This document shows positions 47,650-55,799 of a stretch of DNA of 64,000 nucleotides, in pieces. Source of the stretch: Enterobacteriaceae bacterium (lineage in GTDB: Bacteria > Pseudomonadota > Gammaproteobacteria > Enterobacterales > Enterobacteriaceae); assembly GCA_031261005.1 (NCBI GenBank), contig JAISKF010000031.1, positions 28,004-92,003 of the forward strand, read 5' to 3'. The notes under the pieces were generated by a model, which was not told the DNA's origin, searched no databases, and saw only the letters and a list, made by a program, of their open reading frames with translations. The position numbers and the translations under genes were made by a program. How positions within the stretch are numbered: the stretch's first letter is position 1; each line of letters begins with the position of its first letter.

Positions 47650-47750
47650 TATATTGAAAATAAAGAATAATTCGCAAGGGCGGCAATCTGCCGCCCTTAC
47701 GTAAAAATCACATAACCATTTGAACTTTAACTAATAATATAAAGTTCAGA
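47618..47750. repeat. Dispersed repeat, copy 12, overlapping the epd 3' end
   Basis: GATAAGGAAGTTGTAAAAAC then AATAAATTAATATATTG matches the left arm of other copies and encodes the epd C-terminus. One GC block (GCAAGGGCGGCAATCTGCCG then CCCTTACG) and the right arm to AAAGTTCAG follow. Confidence 0.68.
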
Positions 47751-47769
47751 TTAATTACATACCCCCCTA

Positions 47770-48567
47770 TCACCACCAACGATGAAAATGGTGTACAGGT
47801 CCAATACCGTGACCCACTTCCAGTGTATCTGCCATCATTAACGCTTGTTGCAGATAATTCTTTGCTTCCTGTACTGTTTGTTCCCAGTTATCGTAGCGCG
47901 GGCGTAACGCTGCCAGCGCTGCCGACAACGTACAACCAGTGCCGTGTGTATGTTTAGTAGCAACACGCGGGGAGCTAAAACGCAGCGTTTGTTGCGGCGT
48001 AATCAGCCAGTCAGGGCTTTCTGAATCACTAAGATGCCCGCCTTTCATCAATACCGCTGAACAGCCCATTGCCAGTAAAGCCTGACCTTGTGCCAACATC
48101 TCTTGCTCATTGGTTGCCATCGGACAATCAAGCAACGCGGCGGCTTCCGGTAAATTCGGCGTGATCAGCGAAACCACTGGTAATAAGCGACGGCGGATCG
48201 ATTCTACCGCTGCCGGAGCCAGTAATGGATCGCCGCTTTTTGCTACCATTACTGTATCTAATACCACATAAGGAATAGGATAACGCGCCAGTGCATCGGC
48301 TACTGTTTCAACAATATCCGCATTTGCTAACATACCGATTTTCGCGCTATCGATACGAACATCGTCCAGAACAGAACTAAGCTGAGTGGTGACAAATGCC
48401 GGATCAATCTGGTAAACCGACTGTACACCGCGTGTATTTTGCGCCACCAGCGCGGTGATCACGCTAGTACCGTAAGCGCCCAGCGCCGAGAACGTTTTTA
48501 AATCTGCCTGAATACCTGCGCCGCCGCTTGGATCGGTGCCAGCAATGGTTAATGAATTTATTCTCAT
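47770..48567 (-). CDS. thiD: Hydroxymethylpyrimidine/phosphomethylpyrimidine kinase ThiD
   Basis: This 265-residue ribokinase-fold enzyme phosphorylates HMP and HMP-P in thiamin synthesis. Motifs are IAGTDPSGGAGIQADLKTFS, TPNLPEAAALL and the anion-hole KHTHGTGCTLSAALAA. It overlaps thiM by 4 bp (ATGA) and is second in thiMD under the TPP riboswitch. Confidence 0.95.
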   Translation of the reverse strand: MRINSLTIAGTDPSGGAGIQADLKTFSALGAYGTSVITALVAQNTRGVQSVYQIDPAFVTTQLSSVLDDVRIDSAKIGMLANADIVETVADALARYPIPYVVLDTVMVAKSGDPLLAPAAVESIRRRLLPVVSLITPNLPEAAALLDCPMATNEQEMLAQGQALLAMGCSAVLMKGGHLSDSESPDWLITPQQTLRFSSPRVATKHTHGTGCTLSAALAALRPRYDNWEQTVQEAKNYLQQALMMADTLEVGHGIGPVHHFHRWW

Positions 48568-49379
48568 GCGGTTTTTTCCTTCAATTGATGCGGTTGCAAG
48601 TTATAAAGACCATCAAGAAAACGCGGTACAAAGCTGCCCGGACCTGCGGATTGCGCCGCTGCCAGACCACCGCAGTACGCCATCACTAAACAGGCTGTCG
48701 CTACCTGTTCTAACGCGTTGCCCTGTTTCAAAGAGACAAATGCCGCCACGACTGCTGATAATGCACACCCCGTCCCGACGACTCTGGTCATCAACGCATC
48801 ACCAAACGGTAAGGCATAGCTAATTTGCCCATCAGTGATGTAATCAATCTCGCCAGTAACGGCGATAATCGCGCCCGTTTCCTTCGCCAGTTTTACCGCA
48901 GCGGGTAACGCAGCAAGGGAATCGTCGGCGCTATCAACACCGCGCCCTGCGGCGGCTAATCCTGCCAGCGCCATAATCTCTGACGCATTACCGCGAATAG
49001 CGGTTGGCTGCATGGTCAATAACTGACGGCAAAAATCAGTACGATAAGTCAGCCCGCCGACAGCTACCGGATCTAACACCCACGCAACACCCGCTTTATT
49101 GGCGGAAGTAATGGCAGCCAGCATCGCTTCACGCTGATCATCATTCAACGTACCGACATTAACCAGCAATGCGCTGGCAACAGCACTGAAATCAGCGACT
49201 TCTTGCTGAGCAACCACCATTGCCGGTGACGCACCAATAGCAAGCAAAACGTTTGCAGTAAAATTCTGCACAACTTGATTGGTTAAACAGTGAACTAATG
49301 GAGAATGTTCCCGCAGTTGAGCCAGCCAGTTTGCCGCAACGGAACGAGGGAAAGGAATTGGTTTGTGAGATGTATTCAT
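48564..49379 (-). CDS. thiM: Hydroxyethylthiazole kinase ThiM
   Basis: This 271-residue kinase salvages thiazole for thiamin synthesis. Motifs are HCLTNQVVQNFTANVLLAIG, WVLDPVAVGGLTYRTDF and VVGTGCALSAVVAAFVS. The frame is open upstream to 49511, but that part is the riboswitch. The ATG at 49379 has GGGAG eight bases before it and matches the family start. Confidence 0.95.
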   Translation of the reverse strand: MNTSHKPIPFPRSVAANWLAQLREHSPLVHCLTNQVVQNFTANVLLAIGASPAMVVAQQEVADFSAVASALLVNVGTLNDDQREAMLAAITSANKAGVAWVLDPVAVGGLTYRTDFCRQLLTMQPTAIRGNASEIMALAGLAAAGRGVDSADDSLAALPAAVKLAKETGAIIAVTGEIDYITDGQISYALPFGDALMTRVVGTGCALSAVVAAFVSLKQGNALEQVATACLVMAYCGGLAAAQSAGPGSFVPRFLDGLYNLQPHQLKEKTA

Positions 49380-49384
49380 AATGC

Positions 49385-49505
49385 TCCCACCGGCATGAAA
49401 GAAGTCAGTACCAGCGAGATACCGTGACTTCCTTACGCTGGTATAATCCAGATCAAGTAATACGGGTGAGTTCTCAGCCCACAACAGGCACCCCGAGTCA
49501 ACGCG
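49385..49505 (-). ncRNA. TPP riboswitch (THI element) of thiMD
   Basis: On the minus strand the conserved aptamer is present in order: ACTCGGGGTGCC, GGCTGAGA, ACCCGTATTACTTGATCTGG and ACCAGCGTAAGGAAGTCACG. It ends about 40 bases before the thiM start. Downstream, TACCAGCG (49436-49443) can pair with CGCTGGTA (49409-49416), and GAAGTCA with TGACTTC. Both alternatives use aptamer 3' strands and form the likely switch. Control is probably at translation, as in E. coli thiM. Confidence 0.93.
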
Positions 49506-49697
49506 GTTCATTATTGGGAAGTAAGTGAGTTACGTCAAGCCATTCGCCGCCATGTTTTACCCAAGAGCTTTCAAAATAACGGGTATATCTGTCTCTCAGT
49601 TAATTAGTGTTTAATACTAATTAATTGCCAATAAAAACAACGTAAAAACCATAAAATAAATATTATTTGAGATATTTAGCTATATTAATTTTCTAAA

Positions 49698-50006
49698 ATG
49701 CTATTTATAACCAAATTCACCGCATTTCAACATAAAAAATTACCAGAAATTTATGAGATAAAAGGGAATAACAAGCAGGGAAATTATAATAATGTCTTCT
49801 GGTTAGGAGAAATTCGATCTAAGAAACCAAATGAAAGAAATTTATTGATTAATATAAAATTAATAGCTGTTCTTTTAGACAGATTTAATGAATTAGCACA
49901 ACCGCTAATATTGCTTGAGCTATACTTAATATACAAGCACTGCGTCACAAATCATTATGGCTATCACACTTCTGTCAACTTTGTTTTAGGGTACTGGAAA
50001 ACTTGA
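49698..50006 (+). CDS. Doubtful small ORF, 102 codons
   Basis: This AT-rich open frame lies in the 580-bp gap between the riboswitch and raiA. There is no clear Shine-Dalgarno, no recognised domain and no signal peptide. The predicted protein is hydrophobic in its second half (LAQPLILLELYLIY). It could be a remnant or chance. Nothing else is visible in this gap. Confidence 0.2.
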   Translation: MLFITKFTAFQHKKLPEIYEIKGNNKQGNYNNVFWLGEIRSKKPNERNLLINIKLIAVLLDRFNELAQPLILLELYLIYKHCVTNHYGYHTSVNFVLGYWKT

Positions 50007-50087
50007 GCTAAATCACATAATAGTCTGGTTACATCGGTATTCTAAATTCATATCTGACGGCAATTGACTGACAAAGAGGTAGGTTAT

Positions 50088-50426
50088 ATGACATTGAATA
50101 TTACTAGCAAACAAATGGACATTACACCGGCAATCCGTACACACGTCGAGGATCGTCTGAAAAAGCTAGAAAAATGGCAGGCTCAGTTAATTAATCCGCA
50201 TATAGTGTTATCGAAAGAACCGCAAGGTTTTGTGGTCGATGCAACCATCAATACGCCAAACGGTCCGTTGGTTGCCAGCGCGAAACACGAAGATATGTAT
50301 ACTGCTATCAATGAATTACTGCTAAAACTTGAACGACAATTAAACAAAGTACAACATAAAGGTGAAGCTCGGCGCTGTGAAGCCAGTGTCAGAGAAGCAA
50401 ATTTACAGCAGTTGGAAGAAGAGTAA
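50088..50426 (+). CDS. raiA: Ribosome-associated translation inhibitor RaiA (YfiA)
   Basis: This 112-residue protein binds the 30S subunit in stationary phase and cold shock and blocks tRNA binding. It matches E. coli RaiA closely: [40 protein letters not shown] and [20 protein letters not shown]. The ATG at 50088 with AGAGG upstream is preferred over 50064. pheL-pheA follows, as in E. coli. Confidence 0.95.
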   Translation: MTLNITSKQMDITPAIRTHVEDRLKKLEKWQAQLINPHIVLSKEPQGFVVDATINTPNGPLVASAKHEDMYTAINELLLKLERQLNKVQHKGEARRCEASVREANLQQLEEE

Positions 50427-50452
50427 TTTTTAGCGTTACTCCCGTTTTTATC

Positions 50453-50478
50453 AACGCGCTTTCGGGCGCGTTTTTTTA
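50453..50478 (+). terminator. raiA intrinsic terminator
   Basis: AACGCGC-TTTCGG-GCGCGTT followed by TTTTTT, 27 bp past the raiA stop. Confidence 0.88.
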
Positions 50479-50583
50479 TTCTTCCTGATTCTGCTTTATC
50501 TGTTGACAGAATCAAAGCTGGACAGTTAACTTAGTCGCACTATCTTTAAGGAATTAGCTTTTAAAAAGTTACTGATAAATTTG

Positions 50584-50634
50584 ATGAAATATACCACATT
50601 GTTTTTCTTTGCTTTCTTTTTTAGCGTCCCCTGA
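50584..50634 (+). CDS. pheL: pheA leader peptide PheL
   Basis: The 16-codon frame ATG AAA TAT ... CCC TGA encodes MKYTTLFFFAFFFSVP. It carries six Phe codons in two triplets, like the E. coli PheL leader [15 protein letters not shown]. Ribosome stalling at the Phe codons when Phe-tRNA is low sets the fold of the attenuator that follows. Confidence 0.93.
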   Translation: MKYTTLFFFAFFFSVP

Positions 50635-50710
50635 ACGGGAGGCAATTCGTCTGTAAGCAAAAAGAAAGCAAAGACGAACATTGAAGCCTCCCGATACGGA
50701 GGCTTTTTTA
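50607..50710 (+). promoter_or_regulatory. pheA transcription attenuator
   Basis: Three competing pairings are visible. The Phe-codon strand (50607-50621) pairs perfectly over 15 bases with 50659-50673. The antiterminator pairs 50636-50651 (CGGGAGGCAATTCGTC) with 50673-50693. The terminator AAGCCTCC/GGAGGCTT (50684-50705) ends in six T. This is the standard 1-2-3-4 arrangement of amino-acid attenuators. Confidence 0.92.
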
Positions 50711-50756
50711 TATCTCCGTCATAAATTCAATTTAATAAAAAAGGTATTACAACATC

Positions 50757-51917
50757 ATGACAGAAAATCCATTATTAGGGCTGAGAGAACGAATCAGCGC
50801 ACTCGACCTGAAACTGTTGGAACTACTGGCAGAACGCCGCGATCTGGCACTCGATGTCGCCAGAACCAAGCAATCCACGCATTTGCCGATTCGTGATAAA
50901 GAACGCGAGCGCGATCTGCTTAACCGATTAGTTGAAGAAGCGAAAAAGCGTCAATTAGATGGTCATTACATTACACGCTTGTTCCAACTGATTATTGAAG
51001 ACTCAGTGCTAACCCAGCAAGCCCTGTTGCAACAGCATATTAATCAGGACAAATTGAGCAGCGCCAGAATTGCGTTTCTTGGTCCGAAAGGTTCTTACTC
51101 TCATCTTGCTGCCAGACAATTCGCTGCTCGCCATTTTGATGGCTTAGTAGAATGCGGTTGCAATAAGTTTGATGATATTTTTAAGCAAGTAGAAATCGGT
51201 CAGGCTGATTTCGGTATTTTACCGATTGAAAACACCAGCTCCGGTTCGATTAATGAAGTGTATGACCTGCTGCAATCCACTAACCTCTTTATTGTCGGAG
51301 AACTGACAAATCCGATTAATCATTGCCTGCTATCTTCGGTAGAAACTGATCTCAGCCAGATTGAAGTGGTATACAGTCACCCGCAGCCATTCCAGCAATG
51401 CAGCCAATATCTGAACAAATTCCCGAACTGGAAAATCAAATATTGTGAAAGCACATCAGCAGCGATGGAAAAAGTCGCCAGTCTAAAATCACCAAAAGCG
51501 GTTGCTATCGGCAGTGAACCGGGCGGAGCGCTGTACAACTTACAAGTGCTGGAACACAATCTGGCGAATCAAAAAGAGAACATCACCCGCTTTATCGTCG
51601 TTGCACGTAAACAAATCGAAGTAGCAGCACAAGTCCCAGCCAAAACCACGATTATTTTGGCAACAGGTCAACAAGCCGGTGCGTTAGTGGAAGCCTTACT
51701 GGTGCTGCGTCAACACAATATCATCATGACCAAACTGGAATCACGCCCGATTAACGGCAATCCGTGGGAAGAGATGTTCTACATTGATATGCAGGTAAAT
51801 CTAAATGCTATCGAGATGCAAAACGCATTAGAAGACCTGATTCCGATTACTCGTTCCGTAAAAGTCTTGGGTTGTTATCCAAGCGAAACAGTCGTACCAG
51901 TGAAATTGAATAAATAA
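50757..51917 (+). CDS. pheA: Bifunctional chorismate mutase/prephenate dehydratase PheA
   Basis: This 386-residue enzyme (E. coli 386) makes phenylpyruvate. The chorismate mutase domain is 1-90 ([20 protein letters not shown]), prephenate dehydratase about 100-285 ([40 protein letters not shown]). The C-terminal ACT domain has the feedback motif [18 protein letters not shown]. Expression is attenuated by the pheL leader. A dispersed repeat starts directly after the stop codon. Confidence 0.97.
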   Translation: MTENPLLGLRERISALDLKLLELLAERRDLALDVARTKQSTHLPIRDKERERDLLNRLVEEAKKRQLDGHYITRLFQLIIEDSVLTQQALLQQHINQDKLSSARIAFLGPKGSYSHLAARQFAARHFDGLVECGCNKFDDIFKQVEIGQADFGILPIENTSSGSINEVYDLLQSTNLFIVGELTNPINHCLLSSVETDLSQIEVVYSHPQPFQQCSQYLNKFPNWKIKYCESTSAAMEKVASLKSPKAVAIGSEPGGALYNLQVLEHNLANQKENITRFIVVARKQIEVAAQVPAKTTIILATGQQAGALVEALLVLRQHNIIMTKLESRPINGNPWEEMFYIDMQVNLNAIEMQNALEDLIPITRSVKVLGCYPSETVVPVKLNK

Positions 51918-52112
51918 CCTGAACTTTGGATAAGTAATTATATTATTACGATAAATTTCAAATAATTATGTTGTTTTTTGTAAGGGCGACAATCTGTCGC
52001 CCGTGAACCCACCGCGTTGTTAATGCAGGCGGCAGATTGTCACTCCTGAGAATTATTTTTATTATCAATAGATTAATCTATTATCTTTACCATTTTTATC
52101 CAACTCTGAGAT
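51918..52112. repeat. Dispersed repeat, copy 13, full length
   Basis: The reverse-oriented copy begins at the base after the pheA stop (CCTGAACTTTGGATAAG) and ends with TTTATCCAACTCTGAG. It is one of the clearest cases of matching ends. The core has GGGCGACAATCTGTCGCCC and a linker GTGAACCCACCGCGTTGTTA. Confidence 0.75.
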
Positions 52113-52162
52113 TCAATACGATAAGAGCGAAAAGATTCCTCTTTTTAGCTGAGAAATCCCAT

Positions 52163-52210
52163 AAAAAAAGCAGACATAGAAAAATGATCGACTAATTTTC
52201 TATGCCTGCC
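52163..52210 (-). terminator. Strong terminator after the coiled-coil FKBP-like gene
   Basis: On the minus strand GCAGGCATAGAAAA pairs with TTTTCTATGTCTGC (one mismatch) around a 12-base loop, followed by seven T. It is the first clear terminator on this strand after the pilin-chaperone attenuator, which is consistent with an operon running from the fimbrial genes to here. Confidence 0.82.
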
Positions 52211-52240
52211 CATAAATACCGCCGATGTAATTACAAGAAC

Positions 52241-55200
52241 CTATTCTTTAACAACATCAACAATCCGAATATCATATCGCATGGTAGAGTTTGGCGGGAT
52301 ATGAGGCAGAGCGCCTTGTTCCCCATAGGCTAATTCAGGGGGAACGACCAATACGATACTGCCGTGATTTTGTAATTTAAGCAGTGCCTTTCGGAATACA
52401 ACAGGATATTGCGCTAATTGTTGAGTTAAATATTCACCGGACACGTCCATATCGCCGATTACAGTTCCATCAACTAAACTTTCTTTTACTGCTATTCGCA
52501 GTATATCGTTCTCATGTATTTTTCCGGCACCAGCATACTCAATTTGATAATAAAAACCGGTGCTATCTTTTTTCACACCAGCTTTTTCTGAGAATGCTTT
52601 TAGATACTGTTTTCCTGCTGACTCGGCTTGAGATTTTTGAGCAGATAATTCTTGTTGTAATTTTTTATCAATACCAGAAAGACTTTTCGCTACAACATCT
52701 TTACCCACTCTAATATTTTTCTTTACTGCATCACTAATACCGAGCAAAACCCAATCATTATCTAATTTAACATTTTGAGAAAATTGGTTATTCAGTGCAT
52801 TCAAAACATCATCACCAAGTAACGTCCCGACGGTATACGAGTCAACTTCATCTTGTGCCGCTGGGTTAGTCAGCATTTTTGACGATGTATTAGATTGCGC
52901 GGATAACAGTTTATCTTTTTCAGTTAACTGACTCTGCAATGTCTTAACTTGCGATTCTAACTGACTGCGATCCTGAACGGTTGCCGTCTGCTGTTTTTGC
53001 AACGCCGTAGTATTATCCGCTAACTGTTTCTCTTTTTCGGTTAACTGACTTTGTAATGTCTTAACTTGCGACTCTAGCTGGCTGCGATCCTGAGCGGTTG
53101 TCGTCTGCTGTTTTTGCAACGCCGTAGTATTATCCGCTAACTGTTTCTCTTTTTCGGTTAACTGACTTTGTAATGTCTTAACTTGCGCTTCTAACTGGCT
53201 GCGATCCTGAGCTACTGCGGTCTGCTGTTTTTGTAATACCGCCGTGTTATCTGCCAACTGCTTCTCTTTTTCAGTTAACTGATTCTGTAATGTCTTAACC
53301 TGCGACTCCAGTTGACTGCGATCCTGAGCCACTGCGGTCTGCTGTTTTTGCAATATCGCCGTGTTATCTGCCAACTGTTTCTCTTTTTCCGCTAACTGAC
53401 TTTGCAATGTCTTAACTTGTGATTCCAGCGGGCTGCGATCCTGAGCCGTTGCTATCTGTTGTTTTTGCAATGCTGCGGCATTCGTTAACTGTTTTTCTTT
53501 TTCCGTTAACTGACTCTGCAATGTCTTAACTTGCGCTTCTAACTGGCTGCGATCCTGAGCCGTTGCTATCTGTTGTTTTTGCAATGCCGCGGCATTCGTT
53601 AACTGTTTCTCTTTTTCAGTTAACTGATTTTGCAATGTCTTAACTTGCGCTTCTAACTGGCTGCGATCCTGAGCCACTGCGGTCTGCTGTTTTTGCAATA
53701 TCGCCGCGTTATCCGCTAACTGCTTCTCTTTTTCCGTTAACTGACTTTGCAATGTCTTAACCTGCGATTCTAACTGACTGCGTTCCTGAGCGGTTGCCGT
53801 CTGTTGTTTTTGCAATGCTCCGGCATTCGTTAACTGTTTTTCTTTTTCCGTTAACTGACTCTGCAATGTCTTAACCTGCGCTTCTAACTGGCTGCGATCC
53901 TGAGCCACTGCGGTCTGCTGTTTTTGCAATATCGCCGCGTTATCCGCTAACTGTTTCTCTTTTTCGGTTAACTGATTTTGCAATGCTTTAACCTGCGATT
54001 CTAACTGGCTGCGATCCTGAGCGGTTGCCGTCTGTTGTTTTTGCAATGCTGCGGCATTTGTTAACTGTTTTTCTTGTTCAGTTAACTGGCGCTGTAGCGT
54101 CTTAACTTGCGCTTCTAACTGACTGCGTTCCTGAGCCGTTGCTATCTGTTGTTTTTGCAATGCCGCAGCATTCGTTAACTGCTTTTCTTTTTCGGTTAAC
54201 TGACTCTGTAATGTCTTAACTTGTGATTCTAACTGACTGCGTTCCTGAGCCGTTGCTGTCTGCTGTTTTTGCAATGCTGCGGCATTCGTTAACTGCTTTT
54301 CTTTTTCCGTTAACTGACTCTGTAACGTCTTAACTTGTGATTCTAGCTGGCTGCGATCCTGAGCAATTATCGTCTGCTGTTTTTGTAATACCGTCGCGTT
54401 ATCTGTTAACTGCTTCTCTTTTTCGGTTAACTGACGCTGTAACGTCTTAACCTGCGACTCTAACTGACTGCGTTCCTGAGCGGTTGCCGTCTGTTGTTTT
54501 TGCAATGCTGCGGCATTCGTTAACTGTTTTTCTTTTTCGGTTAACTGACTTTGCAATGTCTTAACTTGTGATTCTAACTGGCTGCGATCCTGAGCCACTG
54601 CGGTCTGTTGTTTTTGCAATACCGCCGTGTTATCCGCTAACTGTTTCTCTTTTTCGGTTAACTGGCGCTGTAACGTCTTAACTTGCGCTTCTAACTGACT
54701 GCGTTCCTGAGCGGTTGCTGTCTGCTGTTTTTGCAATGTCGCGGCATTCGTTAACTGCTTTTCTTTTTCAGTTAACTGACTCAACAATGTCTTAATTTGC
54801 GCTTCTAACTGGCTGCGATCCTGAGCTACTGCGGTCTGTTGTTTTTGTAACACCGCTGCGTTATCTGCCAACTGCTTCTCTTTTTCAGCTAACTGGCGCT
54901 GTAACGTCTTAACTTGCGACTCCAACGGACTGCGATTTTGACTGGTTGTCGTCTGCTGTTTTTGTAATGCGGTAGCATTCGTTAGCTGCTTTTCTTTTTC
55001 AGCTAACTGACTTTGCAATGTCTTAACTTGCTCTTCTAACTGGCTGCGATCCTGAGCGGTTGCTGCCTGTTGTTGTTGCAATGCAGCAGCATTCGTTAAC
55101 TGTCTTTCCTGTTCAGCTAACTGGCTCTGCAATGCTTTGAGTTGTGATTCTAACTTAGTACGATCTTGATCGATTGTTGCCTGTTGTTTTTGTAATACAA

Positions 55201-55468
55201 CTGAATTTTTTTCTATCGATTTCTCAGTATTTTCTCTTCCTGCTATTTTCTCTTTTGCTAACTTATTCTTATTATTTAATTTAATCTCTTTTGATGAATT
55301 AATTACCTTTTTAGTAGAATAAGTCTGTTTTTCTGGCGGAGGCGGGGCTTCTACAGATCCGCCAACCCTGATACCAACTAACCCATCTCCACTATTTTGC
55401 GATGATGCCAAAACTATCGGAGGTAAAAGTAAAATACAAAAAGTAATAGCAGGAACTCTCATCACCAT
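52241..55468 (-). CDS. Exported giant coiled-coil protein with degenerate FKBP domain
   Basis: About 1075 residues. A signal peptide (MRVPAITFCILLLPPIVLAS) follows either the ATG at 55468 or that at 55462; the longer frame to 55534 is less likely. After a Pro-rich hinge (EAPPPPEKQ), about 20 near-identical units of 38 or 39 residues (LQKQQTATAQDRSQLESQVK then TLQSQLTEKEKQLTNAAA) form a predicted continuous coiled coil. The C-terminal 225 residues resemble FkpA/Mip: an FKBP_N-like helical part (VGTLLGDDVLNALNNQFSQN), then an FKBP fold (LVVPPELAYGEQGALPHIPP). By manual alignment to FKBP12 the pocket residues Tyr26, Phe36, Asp37 and Trp59 are replaced, so isomerase activity is doubtful. It follows the zinc-ribbon gene and the fimbrial genes on the same strand. 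Confidence 0.85.
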   Translation of the reverse strand: MVMRVPAITFCILLLPPIVLASSQNSGDGLVGIRVGGSVEAPPPPEKQTYSTKKVINSSKEIKLNNKNKLAKEKIAGRENTEKSIEKNSVVLQKQQATIDQDRTKLESQLKALQSQLAEQERQLTNAAALQQQQAATAQDRSQLEEQVKTLQSQLAEKEKQLTNATALQKQQTTTSQNRSPLESQVKTLQRQLAEKEKQLADNAAVLQKQQTAVAQDRSQLEAQIKTLLSQLTEKEKQLTNAATLQKQQTATAQERSQLEAQVKTLQRQLTEKEKQLADNTAVLQKQQTAVAQDRSQLESQVKTLQSQLTEKEKQLTNAAALQKQQTATAQERSQLESQVKTLQRQLTEKEKQLTDNATVLQKQQTIIAQDRSQLESQVKTLQSQLTEKEKQLTNAAALQKQQTATAQERSQLESQVKTLQSQLTEKEKQLTNAAALQKQQIATAQERSQLEAQVKTLQRQLTEQEKQLTNAAALQKQQTATAQDRSQLESQVKALQNQLTEKEKQLADNAAILQKQQTAVAQDRSQLEAQVKTLQSQLTEKEKQLTNAGALQKQQTATAQERSQLESQVKTLQSQLTEKEKQLADNAAILQKQQTAVAQDRSQLEAQVKTLQNQLTEKEKQLTNAAALQKQQIATAQDRSQLEAQVKTLQSQLTEKEKQLTNAAALQKQQIATAQDRSPLESQVKTLQSQLAEKEKQLADNTAILQKQQTAVAQDRSQLESQVKTLQNQLTEKEKQLADNTAVLQKQQTAVAQDRSQLEAQVKTLQSQLTEKEKQLADNTTALQKQQTTTAQDRSQLESQVKTLQSQLTEKEKQLADNTTALQKQQTATVQDRSQLESQVKTLQSQLTEKDKLLSAQSNTSSKMLTNPAAQDEVDSYTVGTLLGDDVLNALNNQFSQNVKLDNDWVLLGISDAVKKNIRVGKDVVAKSLSGIDKKLQQELSAQKSQAESAGKQYLKAFSEKAGVKKDSTGFYYQIEYAGAGKIHENDILRIAVKESLVDGTVIGDMDVSGEYLTQQLAQYPVVFRKALLKLQNHGSIVLVVPPELAYGEQGALPHIPPNSTMRYDIRIVDVVKE
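52890..55195. repeat. Tandem array of about twenty 114/117-bp units
   Basis: In-frame units encode the coiled coil of the FKBP-like protein. Two length classes occur: 38 codons (ending LTNAAA) and 39 codons (ending LADNTAV or similar). Neighbouring units are very similar in DNA, for example GTTAACTGACTTTGCAATGT recurs many times, so the array has expanded recently and should vary in number between strains. Confidence 0.9.
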
Positions 55469-55520
55469 ATCCACTAAAAATAAATAATTCAAAAAATTAT
55501 CCGCCAATATATGATAAAAA

Positions 55521-55712
55521 TTAATCAGCTCCAAATGATTTTAACTGCTTTTCTCGATACCCATCATAAATAAAACGATTTTGAAATGTCTTATTACACT
55601 CAACACATCGGTAGCGCCGGAGTCCTGAACGGGCGAAACCATGTTTTTTGACAACCGCATGTTTTTTACAATAAGGACACTTAGGAAGAATTCCATTTAA
55701 TATATCTTTCAT
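55521..55712 (-). CDS. InsA-like zinc-ribbon protein
   Basis: This 63-residue protein is essentially a single zinc ribbon: CPYCKKHAVVKKHGFARSGL, RRYRCVECNKTFQNRF. It resembles the N-terminal Zn_Tnp_IS1 domain of IS1 InsA. The HTH part of InsA is absent and no InsB or IS1 ends are visible. AAGGTGAG precedes the ATG and there is a normal stop, so it may be an intact small gene rather than debris. It lies between the fimbrial adhesin and the FKBP-like gene, 52 bp upstream of the latter. Function unknown. Confidence 0.65.
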   Translation of the reverse strand: MKDILNGILPKCPYCKKHAVVKKHGFARSGLRRYRCVECNKTFQNRFIYDGYREKQLKSFGAD

Positions 55713-55799
55713 TATTACTCACCTTATAATTGTCAATATCATGTAATTAAATTCCTTTATGGTGAAATGTTATTTTTTTGTTAAAACTACATCAAAGTA

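Noticed and set aside
52890..55195. Regular direct repeats suggestive of a CRISPR array
   Set aside because: The units are contiguous, in frame and coding; there are no unique spacers and no cas genes.
55521..55712. Complete IS1 insertion sequence
   Set aside because: Only the zinc-ribbon part of InsA is present; no InsB frame, HTH part or IS1 terminal repeats are visible.
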